From Bacteroidales bacterium (GTDB lineage: Bacteria; Bacteroidota; Bacteroidia; Bacteroidales; UBA932): a stretch of 57,762 nt of DNA. The stretch is taken from positions 1-57,762 of the forward strand of contig JAFRUH010000013.1 in assembly GCA_017438975.1 (NCBI GenBank). The letters run 5' to 3'. The notes under the pieces were generated by a model. That model did not search any database and was not told the origin of the DNA. It worked only from the letters and a program-made list of their open reading frames with translations. Below, piece after piece: positions 33,185 through 41,339 of this stretch (its first letter is position 1; every line of letters starts with the position of its first letter). The position numbers and the translations under genes are program-made.

Positions 33185-34609
33185 TTACAGGATCTCCAGG
33201 GTGTAGTCCCACTTGTTGAAATACAGGTTCCCTTTCCGCCATTCGACCTCGCCCCGCTGGAAGTCGACCGTCTCGCTGCGCGGGTAGACCTTCCGCGGAT
33301 AGAGGAACTGGCCGTAGTCGCTGTTGACGATCATCCGGTACGGATCGATGCCCCCGAAATAGAAGTATTCCGCTTCGGGAAGGTCCAGGACCGTTTCGCC
33401 GGAAGGAGCCCAGATCCCCATGAGGGGGCTCTTTCTCGCAGCGTAGGACGGGATGCCGAAGGACTGGTCGACCGGAATCCATCCGAGACCCTCGAAGTAG
33501 AGTTCGCCCCAGTCATGAAGGTTCCATCCGTGCGGATGCATCATGAACCCGCTCTGCCAGCGGGCCGGGATGCCGGCGTACCGGCAGAGGGTCAGCAGCA
33601 GGAGCGTGACCATCCCGCAGTCACCGTGGCCGCTCTCCAGGACATAGGTGGGGATGTTCTCCACGGTCGAATACTCCCGGGCGGAGGCCCAGGGGAAGTT
33701 GTCGTTGACATAGGTGAAATAGCGCCTCGCAATGAGGAGCGGGTTCTCGAGACCGCCCTTCAGGGAGTCGGCGAGGGCCTTGATCTCCGGAGTGAAGATG
33801 ATATGGGCCTCGCGCTCCGACGTATACTCCTTATAGAGTTTGCTTTCCGTATCATAGGGCTTTACGTTCTCCGGAGCCGCAGGATGCCACTCGCCGGAAA
33901 CCGTGTACTCGAATTCTTCCGAGAAGACGGTCGGCTGCCCGGCGACGGCGGTCTTTTCCATATAGACCGTGCTGTGGGCGTCCCATTCCCGGGAAGGGAT
34001 GTACTCCGGCTCGCTGGTCGAGAGGAGCTTCACATCCTTCTGCCGGGAGGCGTCGCTCCGGGGGAAGGGCAGCCAGCAACGGATCTTTTCCCCGGCGGGA
34101 ACGGCATCCGCCTCGACCGCAAGGGTATAGCGGACATGGAAATGCCTCGGCTGGGCGAGATAGGGGTTCTCCGCGCCCTCGAGGAGCTGCCTCTTTACGT
34201 CGGATACGATCTGCGGGATGACTTCGGCGTCGTCGATGTCATGACCGGAGATGGAATTGCCGCTGAGGGTTTCCGTGGTCGCCTTGATCCGGGTGCAAGC
34301 GGTGTCGATCCGGAAAAGGTTCGGTCCCGCGTTCCGGAAATAGCGGCGCTCTCCGCCGATGTCCATGGACTCCAGTTTCCCGGAAGCGGTCCAGGCGTCG
34401 ATTTGGGCGTCGGTCACGTTCGGAATGAACCGGGCGACATAGGTTTTCACGTCTTCCCGGGAGCGGCTGAAATCATAGGCGATACGCTCCCGGAGGTCCT
34501 TCTCCCAGGCTTTTTCCGCCCGGCGGGCCGCGATCTTATCCACGGCGAACCAGGCTACGATGGCCGCGCAGAGGACCCAGAAGATCCAGTCTGACTTTTT
34601 CATAGGCAT
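33185..34609 (-). CDS. Transglutaminase-domain protein
   Basis: A 474-residue protein anchored by an N-terminal hydrophobic helix (about residues 7-25). The C-terminal half has the transglutaminase-like core: 'ESGHGDCGMVTLLLLTLCRYAGIPAR' (Cys near 330), 'HDWGELYFEGLGWIPVDQS' with the His and Asp of the triad. Bacterial members are usually peptidases or cross-linkers of the cell wall or surface proteins. It is the last of three genes on this strand with an NlpC/P60 enzyme and a dipeptide epimerase (three bases apart from the latter), which suggests a role in muropeptide handling. It is convergent with sufD, with only six bases between stops. Confidence 0.85.
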   Translation of the reverse strand: MPMKKSDWIFWVLCAAIVAWFAVDKIAARRAEKAWEKDLRERIAYDFSRSREDVKTYVARFIPNVTDAQIDAWTASGKLESMDIGGERRYFRNAGPNLFRIDTACTRIKATTETLSGNSISGHDIDDAEVIPQIVSDVKRQLLEGAENPYLAQPRHFHVRYTLAVEADAVPAGEKIRCWLPFPRSDASRQKDVKLLSTSEPEYIPSREWDAHSTVYMEKTAVAGQPTVFSEEFEYTVSGEWHPAAPENVKPYDTESKLYKEYTSEREAHIIFTPEIKALADSLKGGLENPLLIARRYFTYVNDNFPWASAREYSTVENIPTYVLESGHGDCGMVTLLLLTLCRYAGIPARWQSGFMMHPHGWNLHDWGELYFEGLGWIPVDQSFGIPSYAARKSPLMGIWAPSGETVLDLPEAEYFYFGGIDPYRMIVNSDYGQFLYPRKVYPRSETVDFQRGEVEWRKGNLYFNKWDYTLEIL

Positions 34610-34612
34610 CCT

Positions 34613-35749
34613 TTAAAGCAGTTCGATGCCGATGCCCGGACGGTTCGGCAGGGTGAGTTTTCCATCCACGACCTTGACTCCGTCGAACCGGTCGTTCGCG
34701 ATCAGAAGGTTGCCGTCGAGGTCGGCGAAGTCGACGGCGGGAGAGAACTGGGCGGCGGCGGAGACGGCGCAGGAGGTTTCGGTCATGCAGCCGACCATCA
34801 CCTTCATCCCGAGCCCGCGGGCGAACTCGAGCATCTTGTGCCCTTCCCGCATGCCGGTGCATTTCATCAGTTTGATATTGATTCCGGTGAAAGCGCCCTT
34901 GAGGTGCTGGATGTCGCGGAGGCGCTGGATCGACTCGTCGGCGAAGATAGGGAGGGGGCTGTTCTCGGTCACCCAGGCGATATCGTCGAGCTGTTCCTTC
35001 GGCATGGGCTGCTCGACCATAACAATCCCGTGCTCTTTCAGCCAGTGGATCATCTCGAGGGCCTTGTTCTTGTCTTTCCAGCCCTGGTTGGCGTCGACGG
35101 CGATCGGCAGGTCGGTGATCTCGCGGATCGTCTCGATCATTTCCTTGTCGTTGTCGAGACCGACCTTGACCTTGAGGATCTTGAACTTGTCGGCGCATTC
35201 CCTGGTCTTTTCCCGGACGACATCGGCCGTGTCGATGCCGATCGTGAAGGTCGTGTTCGGGGCCTTGGCGGGGTCATAGCCCCAGATCTTGTACCACGGA
35301 ACGCCGAGGATCTTGCCCACGAGGTCGTGCAGGGCGATGTCGATCGCCGCCTTCGCGGCGGGTTCTCCCTCGTCCAGGCTGTCTACATAGGTCAGGATGT
35401 CGTCCATCCGGAACGGGTCGTCGAACTGGTCGAGATTGACCTTCTCCAGGAATTTCGTGACGCTTTCGACGCTCTGGCCGAGGTAGGGAGGCATTGAAGC
35501 TTCACCGTAGCCGGTATAACCCTCGTACTCGAGCTTGACCTGCACGTCCGGGGTCGTCGTCCGGCTGTATGAAGCGACGGTGAAGGTATGCTGGAGTTTG
35601 AGTTCATAAGGGAACCAGCTCAGTTTCAGCTTGCCGCTGAGGGTATTGATGTTGACTTTTTCCGGCCGGCCGGCGGAACCGCAGCCGACGAGAAGACCGG
35701 AGCCGAGGGCAAGGGCTCCCGAGGTCTTGAGGAAATCTCTTCTTTCCAT
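34613..35749 (-). CDS. Dipeptide epimerase (L-Ala-D/L-Glu epimerase family), exported
   Basis: A 378-residue enolase-superfamily enzyme. 'ILKVKVGLDNDKE' is the K-x-K base motif; metal ligands lie in 'AVDANQGW', 'VEQPMP' and 'FADES', and the second base is the Lys of 'INIKLMKC'. These fit the L-Ala-D/L-Glu epimerases that recycle murein dipeptides. The N-terminus has a twin-arginine-like 'MERRDFLKTSG' and a lipobox 'LLVGC', so unlike E. coli YcjG it appears to be exported and lipidated. It lies eight bases after the NlpC/P60 gene, whose product would supply the dipeptide. Confidence 0.88.
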   Translation of the reverse strand: MERRDFLKTSGALALGSGLLVGCGSAGRPEKVNINTLSGKLKLSWFPYELKLQHTFTVASYSRTTTPDVQVKLEYEGYTGYGEASMPPYLGQSVESVTKFLEKVNLDQFDDPFRMDDILTYVDSLDEGEPAAKAAIDIALHDLVGKILGVPWYKIWGYDPAKAPNTTFTIGIDTADVVREKTRECADKFKILKVKVGLDNDKEMIETIREITDLPIAVDANQGWKDKNKALEMIHWLKEHGIVMVEQPMPKEQLDDIAWVTENSPLPIFADESIQRLRDIQHLKGAFTGINIKLMKCTGMREGHKMLEFARGLGMKVMVGCMTETSCAVSAAAQFSPAVDFADLDGNLLIANDRFDGVKVVDGKLTLPNRPGIGIELL

Positions 35750-35757
35750 GGCGGGGA

Positions 35758-36717
35758 TTATTCGTTATAGTAAGGATTCGTTTCTGTCGTGTTGAGGCCA
35801 TCCTGCCGGTTGATATAGGGCAGGATCCGGCTGGCGTAGAGCAGCCGTCCGTGGTCATAGGCGTCATAATCCGGATCGTCCGGGTTGAGGCTCGCGATCT
35901 GGACAAGGCCGAGGGAGTGGATGAACTTCCGGTTTCCGATATAGATGGCGACGTGCGAGACGCGGTCGCGCTCCGGGGTGCGGCGTCCGAAGAACAGGAG
36001 GTCTCCCGGCACGAGGTTCGAGCAGTCCGGTTCGATCAGGATCCGCTCTCCCTTCGGGGCTTGCTGGGAGGCGTCCCGCGGGATGATGATGTCGTGCATG
36101 TAGAGGACCGTCCGGACAAAGCCGCTGCAGTCCATTCCTTTCGGGGACATGCCTGCCCAGAGATAGGGGAATCCGACCATGGACCGGGCTGTCCGGATGA
36201 TGGCTTCCGCGCTCTGGTCCAGATGCTTCCGCCATTCGCTCTCCTTCTCGCCGAGCTTCCTGGAGAGGTAGCCTTCCCGTCCGTCGGGGAAGCCGACCCG
36301 GAAGAATCTCCCTTTCGTCCCGAGGAAGCGGAGCCGGTCCCCGCCGACGACGTCGGAAAGGGTCGCCGACTTGGCGGATGGCTGTTCATAGACGATGCCG
36401 GTCAGGGCGGTCACGACGACTTTCTCGGCGGCGTTCCAGGCGGAGTACTCCTCCTTCGTGAGGATCTGGATGCCGGCGCCATGGACCCATCCGGTATAGC
36501 CTTCCGGGCTCTGGATTTCGGGCCATCTGTTCCCTTCCGGGTTGATCCGGAGGATATGGACCGGCGTGCCGAGGAGGGCCTGTGAGACCATTTCCGCGTC
36601 GAAATCGGGGGTGCGCCGCATGTTGCAGACCGAAAGTCGGACGACCCCGTACTGCTCCTGGGCGGCGAGTCCGCCCGCCGTCAGCAGCATCAGGAAAATC
36701 AAGGCAAATCTTTTCAT
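35758..36717 (-). CDS. SH3-NlpC/P60 murein endopeptidase
   Basis: A 319-residue secreted protein (signal peptide MKRFALIFLMLLTAGGLAA-Q). An SH3-like region (about 25-90, 'YGVVRLSVCNMRRTPDFDAEMVSQ') precedes the NlpC/P60 domain: 'GMDCSGFVRTVLYMHD' (Cys near 197), 'RVSHVAIYIGNRKFIHS' (His) and a third polar residue downstream. It resembles YkfC-type gamma-D-glutamyl-L-diamino acid endopeptidases, which release L-Ala-D-Glu, the substrate of the epimerase encoded next. The start at 36717 is chosen for the signal peptide; a -7 box TATATTTG ends five bases upstream. Confidence 0.88.
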   Translation of the reverse strand: MKRFALIFLMLLTAGGLAAQEQYGVVRLSVCNMRRTPDFDAEMVSQALLGTPVHILRINPEGNRWPEIQSPEGYTGWVHGAGIQILTKEEYSAWNAAEKVVVTALTGIVYEQPSAKSATLSDVVGGDRLRFLGTKGRFFRVGFPDGREGYLSRKLGEKESEWRKHLDQSAEAIIRTARSMVGFPYLWAGMSPKGMDCSGFVRTVLYMHDIIIPRDASQQAPKGERILIEPDCSNLVPGDLLFFGRRTPERDRVSHVAIYIGNRKFIHSLGLVQIASLNPDDPDYDAYDHGRLLYASRILPYINRQDGLNTTETNPYYNE

Positions 36718-36722
36718 ATCCT

Positions 36723-36770
36723 CAAATATACAAAAAATGGCCGTTGGTCGCAAAAAAGGTGTTATCTTTA
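36723..36770. promoter_or_regulatory. Divergent promoters: NlpC/P60 operon and serine hydrolase
   Basis: Minus-strand TATATTTG (36730-36723) lies five bases from the NlpC/P60 ATG. Plus-strand TATCTTTA (36763-36770) lies 23 bases before the serine hydrolase ATG at 36794. The divergent gap is 76 bases. Confidence 0.55.
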
Positions 36771-36793
36771 CACAGCTAAAGCATGAAAACGAT

Positions 36794-37858
36794 ATGAAAC
36801 GCTTTTATCTGATCCTTTCGGCCGTCCTCCTGCTCTCCGCCTGTCAGACCGGGCAGGGCCCGCTTCCCCGGGGCAAGGCCACCCCGGCAATGGACGAGGC
36901 CTTCGCCTCTTATCTCCAGGCTGTCTCAGATGCGAAGGAGGACCTACACTCCATCATGGTCGTCCAGCACGGGAAAGTGCTGGAAGAGAAGTTCTTCGTG
37001 CCCGATACGGCGCATATCCTGAATTCTGTCAGCAAGACATTTACCTCGACGGCCGTCGGCTTCGCTGTTTCCGAAGGCCTGCTCTCCCTGGATGACAAGA
37101 TTGTCGACCTTTTCCCGGAAAGCGTTCCGGAGAATGTTTCCGATACGATGCGGAGGGTAACCCTGCGGCACCTTCTGACGATGAATTCCGGCCATGGAAA
37201 GGATCCCACCGGGACCGTCCGTTCGGGCGACGGGGACTGGATCCGGGGGTTCATGGAATGGCCGCAGCCGTATGAACCCGGAACCTGCTTCTGCTACAAC
37301 AGCCTCGGAACCTATCTCCTCTCCGCAGCGGTGCAGAAAGTGACCGGGCAGAAGGTCGTGGACTATCTCGAAACCCGTCTCTGGAAGCCTCTCGGCATCG
37401 AAAAGCCCCATTGGCTGGAGAGCCCGGCCGGGATCAATACCGGAGGCTGGGGCCTCTACCTCCGCACGGAAGACCTCGCGAAGATGGGCCTTTGCATCCT
37501 GCAGGGCGGGAAGTACGGAAAGAAGCAGGTCATCCCCGCGGACTGGGTCCGGGAGATGTCCGCCTGCCAGGTTCCTTCGGTCAACGCCGGGATTAATGAA
37601 ATGAGGCTCAAAGAGATCCTCTCCGACCCTGAGAATCCTTCCCGGGAGCGTTACCTTCCCGAGAATAGCGACTGGGTCCAGGGCTATGGCTACCAGATGT
37701 GGCGCTGCCGTCACAATGCGTTCCGCGCCGACGGGGCGGCCGGTCAGTATATCATCGTCCTGCCCGAACAGGATGCCGTCATCGTTACTACAGCGCATCT
37801 CAAGAACATGCAGGAAGAAATCAATCTGATCTGGGACCACATCCTCCCTGCGCTGTAA
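36794..37858 (+). CDS. Class C beta-lactamase-related serine hydrolase, lipoprotein
   Basis: A 354-residue lipoprotein (MKRFYLILSAVLLLSAC, Cys17). 'NSVSKTFTS' holds the SxxK motif (Ser78, Lys81) and 'CYNSLGTYLLSA' (about Tyr167) the YxN motif of the class C beta-lactamase/D-peptidase fold. Family members include D-amino acid peptidases and esterases. Its divergence from the muropeptide operon suggests a cell-wall substrate. The frame is open far upstream, but the promoter and signal peptide define the start. Its first nine residues nearly repeat those of the sugar isomerase lipoprotein at 14191. Confidence 0.85.
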   Translation: MKRFYLILSAVLLLSACQTGQGPLPRGKATPAMDEAFASYLQAVSDAKEDLHSIMVVQHGKVLEEKFFVPDTAHILNSVSKTFTSTAVGFAVSEGLLSLDDKIVDLFPESVPENVSDTMRRVTLRHLLTMNSGHGKDPTGTVRSGDGDWIRGFMEWPQPYEPGTCFCYNSLGTYLLSAAVQKVTGQKVVDYLETRLWKPLGIEKPHWLESPAGINTGGWGLYLRTEDLAKMGLCILQGGKYGKKQVIPADWVREMSACQVPSVNAGINEMRLKEILSDPENPSRERYLPENSDWVQGYGYQMWRCRHNAFRADGAAGQYIIVLPEQDAVIVTTAHLKNMQEEINLIWDHILPAL

Positions 37859-37874
37859 TTCCGGCTGTTTTTGT

Positions 37875-37882
37875 TATATTTG
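37875..37882 (+). promoter_or_regulatory. -7 box of the phosphoester operon
   Basis: TATATTTG, seven bases before the alkaline phosphatase ATG at 37890; a leaderless start is likely. Confidence 0.55.
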
Positions 37883-37889
37883 TAGGGTT

Positions 37890-39287
37890 ATGAAAAAGAT
37901 TGTCGCCTTTGTCAGCATCCTGCTGATCTCCCTGAGCGTATTTGCCGCCAAGCCCAAGTATGTTTTCTATTTCATCGGTGACGGAATGGGGACCAACCAC
38001 GTCCTCATGACCGAGTTCTACCTTTCTTCCCTGAAAGGGGAATTCGGTCTTACTCCGCTCTGCTTCACCCAGTTTCCCGTAGCTTCCGTGGCTACCCATT
38101 ATGCGGCCAACAGCAATGTGACGGATTCTCCCGCCTCCGGAACGGCTCTCGCAACGGGAGTCAAGACCCGGAACGGTTTCGTCAGCATCGATCCGGATGA
38201 AAAACCGCTGGAGACCCTCGCAGAGGTCGCGAAGGCCGCCGGAAGGGGAGTCGGGATCGTTTCGACGAGCGGTGCCAACGACGCGACCCCGGCCGCTTTC
38301 GTGGCTCATCAGACAACCCGCCGGAAAGGGTACGAGATCATGCAGGAGATGATTGAGCACGGCTTTGAATTCTACGGAGGAGCCAGCCTGATCAGCGAGG
38401 CCCGCACCTTTGACAGGGAACCCGCCCCGCCGATCCGGCCCCAATTCGAGGCCGCCGGTTATACGATCTGCAATCCCGAGGAGTTCCGCGCCGGATACAA
38501 GGATATGAAAAAGGTCCTGATGGTTCCGGGCAAAGGCCAGGCGGTCACCTACGCCATCGATGCGGTCAATGACAAGCCCGAGAACAAGGATAAGCACGTG
38601 ATTTTCAGTGATTTCGTATCCTCTGCGCTGACCTTCCTGACGCAGGACGAGAAGAAGGGCTTTTTCCTGATGGCGGAAGCGGGCGAGATCGATCATGCCG
38701 CGCACAGCCATGATGCCGCGACCGTCATCCAGGAGGTCATCGACTTCGATGAAGGGATCAAGATCGCCCTGGAGTTTTATAAGAAGCATCCTAAGCAGAC
38801 CCTCATCGTCGTCACCGCGGACCATGAGACCGGCGGCCTGACCTTTGCTCCGCATTCCACGAACGACCTGGCCAACCTGCGTGTCCAGAAGCACAGCGTG
38901 AATGTCATTTCCGATATGCTGAAGCAGCGGATGGTTTCCGAGAAGGCGATCCTGTCCTGGGATGAGGTCCGGTCGTTCCTCCGTGAGGAACTGGGCCTCT
39001 GGAAGGAGATCCGGGTTTCGTGGGAGGATGAGAAAATGCTGCGGGACATCTATGAATCTACGATCGCCCGCCGCGACCCCGGCTCCGAAAAGGACCTTTA
39101 TGCGGACAATTCCAAAATCGTCGCAGCGGCCGTCGGCGTGCTGAACCGCAGCAGCCGCGTCTATTGGAGCGGTTCCCATACGGCGGGTTACGTCCCCGTG
39201 TTCGCCCTCGGAGTCGGGGCCGAACTCTTCTCCCGCCGGATGGACAATGCCGAAATCGCGAGGATGATCCGCCAGGCGGCCTACTGA
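37890..39287 (+). CDS. Alkaline phosphatase
   Basis: A 465-residue secreted phosphomonoesterase (signal peptide MKKIVAFVSILLISLSVFA). Metal and catalytic residues are all visible: 'YFIGDGMG' (Asp), 'VTDSPASGTALATG' (nucleophile Ser near 79), 'EAGEIDHAAHSHD' (Glu, Asp, His), 'VVTADHETGG' (Asp-His) and 'SHTAGYVPVFALG' (His). It belongs to the PhoA family. It is followed after 18 bases by a metallophosphoesterase and then a glycerophosphodiesterase, so the operon can release phosphate from diesters and monoesters. No Pho box is recognisable. Confidence 0.92.
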   Translation: MKKIVAFVSILLISLSVFAAKPKYVFYFIGDGMGTNHVLMTEFYLSSLKGEFGLTPLCFTQFPVASVATHYAANSNVTDSPASGTALATGVKTRNGFVSIDPDEKPLETLAEVAKAAGRGVGIVSTSGANDATPAAFVAHQTTRRKGYEIMQEMIEHGFEFYGGASLISEARTFDREPAPPIRPQFEAAGYTICNPEEFRAGYKDMKKVLMVPGKGQAVTYAIDAVNDKPENKDKHVIFSDFVSSALTFLTQDEKKGFFLMAEAGEIDHAAHSHDAATVIQEVIDFDEGIKIALEFYKKHPKQTLIVVTADHETGGLTFAPHSTNDLANLRVQKHSVNVISDMLKQRMVSEKAILSWDEVRSFLREELGLWKEIRVSWEDEKMLRDIYESTIARRDPGSEKDLYADNSKIVAAAVGVLNRSSRVYWSGSHTAGYVPVFALGVGAELFSRRMDNAEIARMIRQAAY

Positions 39288-39305
39288 AACCAATAACTTT
39301 GACAT

Positions 39306-40262
39306 ATGGACAGAAGAAAATTTCTCGGGAGCATGGCCGTTCTCGGCCTCCAGGGTGCCCTGCTGGAAGCGGCCCCGCTTGAAACCTTGCAAAAGATTCC
39401 CGCCGGGAAGCACCGAAGGAAAAGAAAGGGCGACGAGTTTGACGACAACCTGGTCGTAATCATTTCCGACCTGCATACCAATCCCGGGGGATACCAGCCG
39501 GCCAAGTTGGAGCGGACCATTGCGGATATCGTCGCCATGGACCCGAAACCCCGGAACGTGATCGCCCTCGGCGACCTGGCCTATCTCAAGGGGAAACCCG
39601 CCGAGTATGCCCTCCTGAAAGAGATTGTCGCTCCGCTTGAGGCTGCCGGTATCCGGCTGACCATGACGATGGGGAACCATGACCGCCGGAAACGTTTCGC
39701 GGAAGCTTTCCCGGAGATGGCCGCGGCCTCCCTGATGGACGACCGCTATGTTTATGTCGTCGAGACTCCGCGGGCGGATATCATCCTGATGGATTCCCTG
39801 CAGGAAGATCCGGACCCGGAAAAAGGAATCGTCGCCGGCGCCTTGAACGATGCGGAAAAAGAGTGGCTCAAGGCAAAGCTCTCGACCTATACCGACAAGC
39901 CCGTTTTCGTAACGGCCCACCATCCGATCGGGGAGACCGGCATTCGGGATATTCTCGTCAACAGCCCGACCTGCAGCGGTTATATCCATGGACACGACCA
40001 TGTCTGGCGGGACGGCTGGGTCAAGAAGAATTACAGCGTCCGCAACCTGGTCCGGACCCTTTGCGTCCCTTCCACAGGGCACTGGGGCGACATCGGTTAT
40101 ACCGTGCTCCGTTTTGAGGAGGACCATGCCGAGGCGCAGATCCATGAATATGAATTCTTCTTCCCGAAACCGGCCGCGGAAGGGGAACCGATCCCGGCCC
40201 AGTGGAAGATGATCGAACAGGAGCATCGCGACCGCATCTGCTTTTTTGAGTACAGGAAATAA
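39306..40262 (+). CDS. Metallophosphoesterase (calcineurin-like), exported
   Basis: A 318-residue protein with a twin-arginine-like start (MDRRKFLGSMAVLG). The calcineurin-type metal motifs are complete: 'IISDLHTN' (DxH), 'VIALGDLAYL' (GD), 'MGNHDRR' (GNHD), 'TAHHPIGE' (H) and 'IHGHDHVW' (GHxH). The fold covers phosphomonoesterases and phosphodiesterases, so the substrate is open. It is the middle gene of the phosphoester operon. Confidence 0.88.
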   Translation: MDRRKFLGSMAVLGLQGALLEAAPLETLQKIPAGKHRRKRKGDEFDDNLVVIISDLHTNPGGYQPAKLERTIADIVAMDPKPRNVIALGDLAYLKGKPAEYALLKEIVAPLEAAGIRLTMTMGNHDRRKRFAEAFPEMAAASLMDDRYVYVVETPRADIILMDSLQEDPDPEKGIVAGALNDAEKEWLKAKLSTYTDKPVFVTAHHPIGETGIRDILVNSPTCSGYIHGHDHVWRDGWVKKNYSVRNLVRTLCVPSTGHWGDIGYTVLRFEEDHAEAQIHEYEFFFPKPAAEGEPIPAQWKMIEQEHRDRICFFEYRK

Positions 40263-40277
40263 TTGTTTATCAGCAAT

Positions 40278-41099
40278 ATGAAAAGAATCGTAGCTGTCGT
40301 TTTCGCCCTCTGCCTTGCCGCAGGGGCCTATGCCCAGACCCAGACGGTCCGGGCTTTCTCCCACCGGGGCGGCCGCCTCGAGCGGGATGAGAATACCGCC
40401 ATCGCTTTCCAGGAAAGCTGGGACGCCGGGTACACCGGATTCGAGACCGACATCCGGATGACCAAGGATGGGGTTCTTTACCTGACCCATGACCATACGC
40501 TGGAGCGCACGACCAACGGGACCGGCATTTTCGAGGAAAAGACCTCTGCCGAAATCGAGAGACTCCGCACGAAGAAGGGGAACAAGCTGATGTCCTTCGA
40601 AGAATTCTGCCAGTTCCTGGACGGAAAAGAGAATCTTTATGTCGAGTTCGAGTTCAAGACCAAACCGGTCGACCTTTATCCCCAGGAACGCCTTGAAGAG
40701 TATGTGGAAAAAATCTACAAGAGGGTAAAGAAGATCCGTACGAAGAATTCCCAGTTCGTCTTCACGTCTTCTGATTACCGGGGACTCCGCTACCTGCAGG
40801 AGCACCATCCGGATGCGGAACTCCTACTGATCATCGGCAAGCCGATCAACGACGAGACGATCGCGATGGCCAAGACCGTCGGCATCTATACCCTCGGCTG
40901 CAAGACTGAAGGTACGTCCAGGGCCATGGTCGAGAAGGCCCACAAGGAAGGTATCACGGTCAGCCTCTGGCCGAGCCTTACGGTCGAGGATTTCGTCCTT
41001 GCCGTCTATCTCGGCGCCGACCGCCTCTGCTGTGACATTCCCGTGACCCTCAAGCAGTTCATGGACGAGAAGATGCCCTGGGTCAAGGTTGTCTATTAA
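40278..41099 (+). CDS. Glycerophosphodiester phosphodiesterase, secreted
   Basis: A 273-residue protein with a signal peptide (MKRIVAVVFALCLAAGAYA-Q). 'FSHRGGRLERDENTAIAF' (HRG and Glu), 'GFETDIRMTKDGVLYLTHDHTLERTTNG' (E-x-D, HDH) and 'LYVEFEFK' mark the GDPD TIM barrel, which cleaves glycerophosphodiesters (deacylated phospholipids) to glycerol-3-phosphate and an alcohol. The start at 40278 is chosen for the signal peptide over an in-frame ATG five codons earlier. It is the last gene of the phosphoester operon; the hairpins at 41129-41239 follow. Confidence 0.9.
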   Translation: MKRIVAVVFALCLAAGAYAQTQTVRAFSHRGGRLERDENTAIAFQESWDAGYTGFETDIRMTKDGVLYLTHDHTLERTTNGTGIFEEKTSAEIERLRTKKGNKLMSFEEFCQFLDGKENLYVEFEFKTKPVDLYPQERLEEYVEKIYKRVKKIRTKNSQFVFTSSDYRGLRYLQEHHPDAELLLIIGKPINDETIAMAKTVGIYTLGCKTEGTSRAMVEKAHKEGITVSLWPSLTVEDFVLAVYLGADRLCCDIPVTLKQFMDEKMPWVKVVY

Positions 41100-41128
41100 G
41101 TTTTTCCCGGACGAGACTCAAAACAGCG

Positions 41129-41167
41129 GGCAGAATCTGATATCGCCTTCTCTTATGAGATTCTGCC
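41129..41167. repeat. Inverted repeat after the GDPD gene
   Basis: Perfect 10-base arms GGCAGAATCT (41129-41138) and AGATTCTGCC (41158-41167) with a 19-base loop. It lies just before the motif-hairpin element at 41184. No T-tract follows, so it may be an RNA processing or stability hairpin rather than a terminator. Confidence 0.55.
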
Positions 41168-41183
41168 GTGAGATATAAAGAGT

Positions 41184-41239
41184 TGATAAATAATCAATTA
41201 AGAAATTCCTCCTATGTAAATATGCATAGGAGGAATTTC
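41184..41239. repeat. TGATAAATAATC-N6-hairpin element, copy B
   Basis: TGATAAATAATC (41184-41195) is followed by six bases and a hairpin with perfect 15-base arms GAAATTCCTCCTATG (41202-41216) and CATAGGAGGAATTTC (41225-41239). It shares the 12-mer, the six-base spacing and the CTCCTA arm core with 18350-18405. It sits between the convergent GDPD and repeat-DUF1080 genes. The rest of 41240-41339 holds nothing I can identify. Confidence 0.65.
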
Positions 41240-41339
41240 GTAATAAGCAGTCAGACAGCCTGTTCCGCATCACGGGCAGTTCTCCGTTCTCCGCGGTCAG
41301 CAGGTTCCGGGGCCGTGGGGCGGCAGTCAGGACCGGGAC

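Noticed and set aside
37821-40808. A 995-codon open frame antisense to the phosphoester operon
   Set aside because: Shadow of three genes with intact catalytic motifs on the other strand; no promoter, signal or domain.
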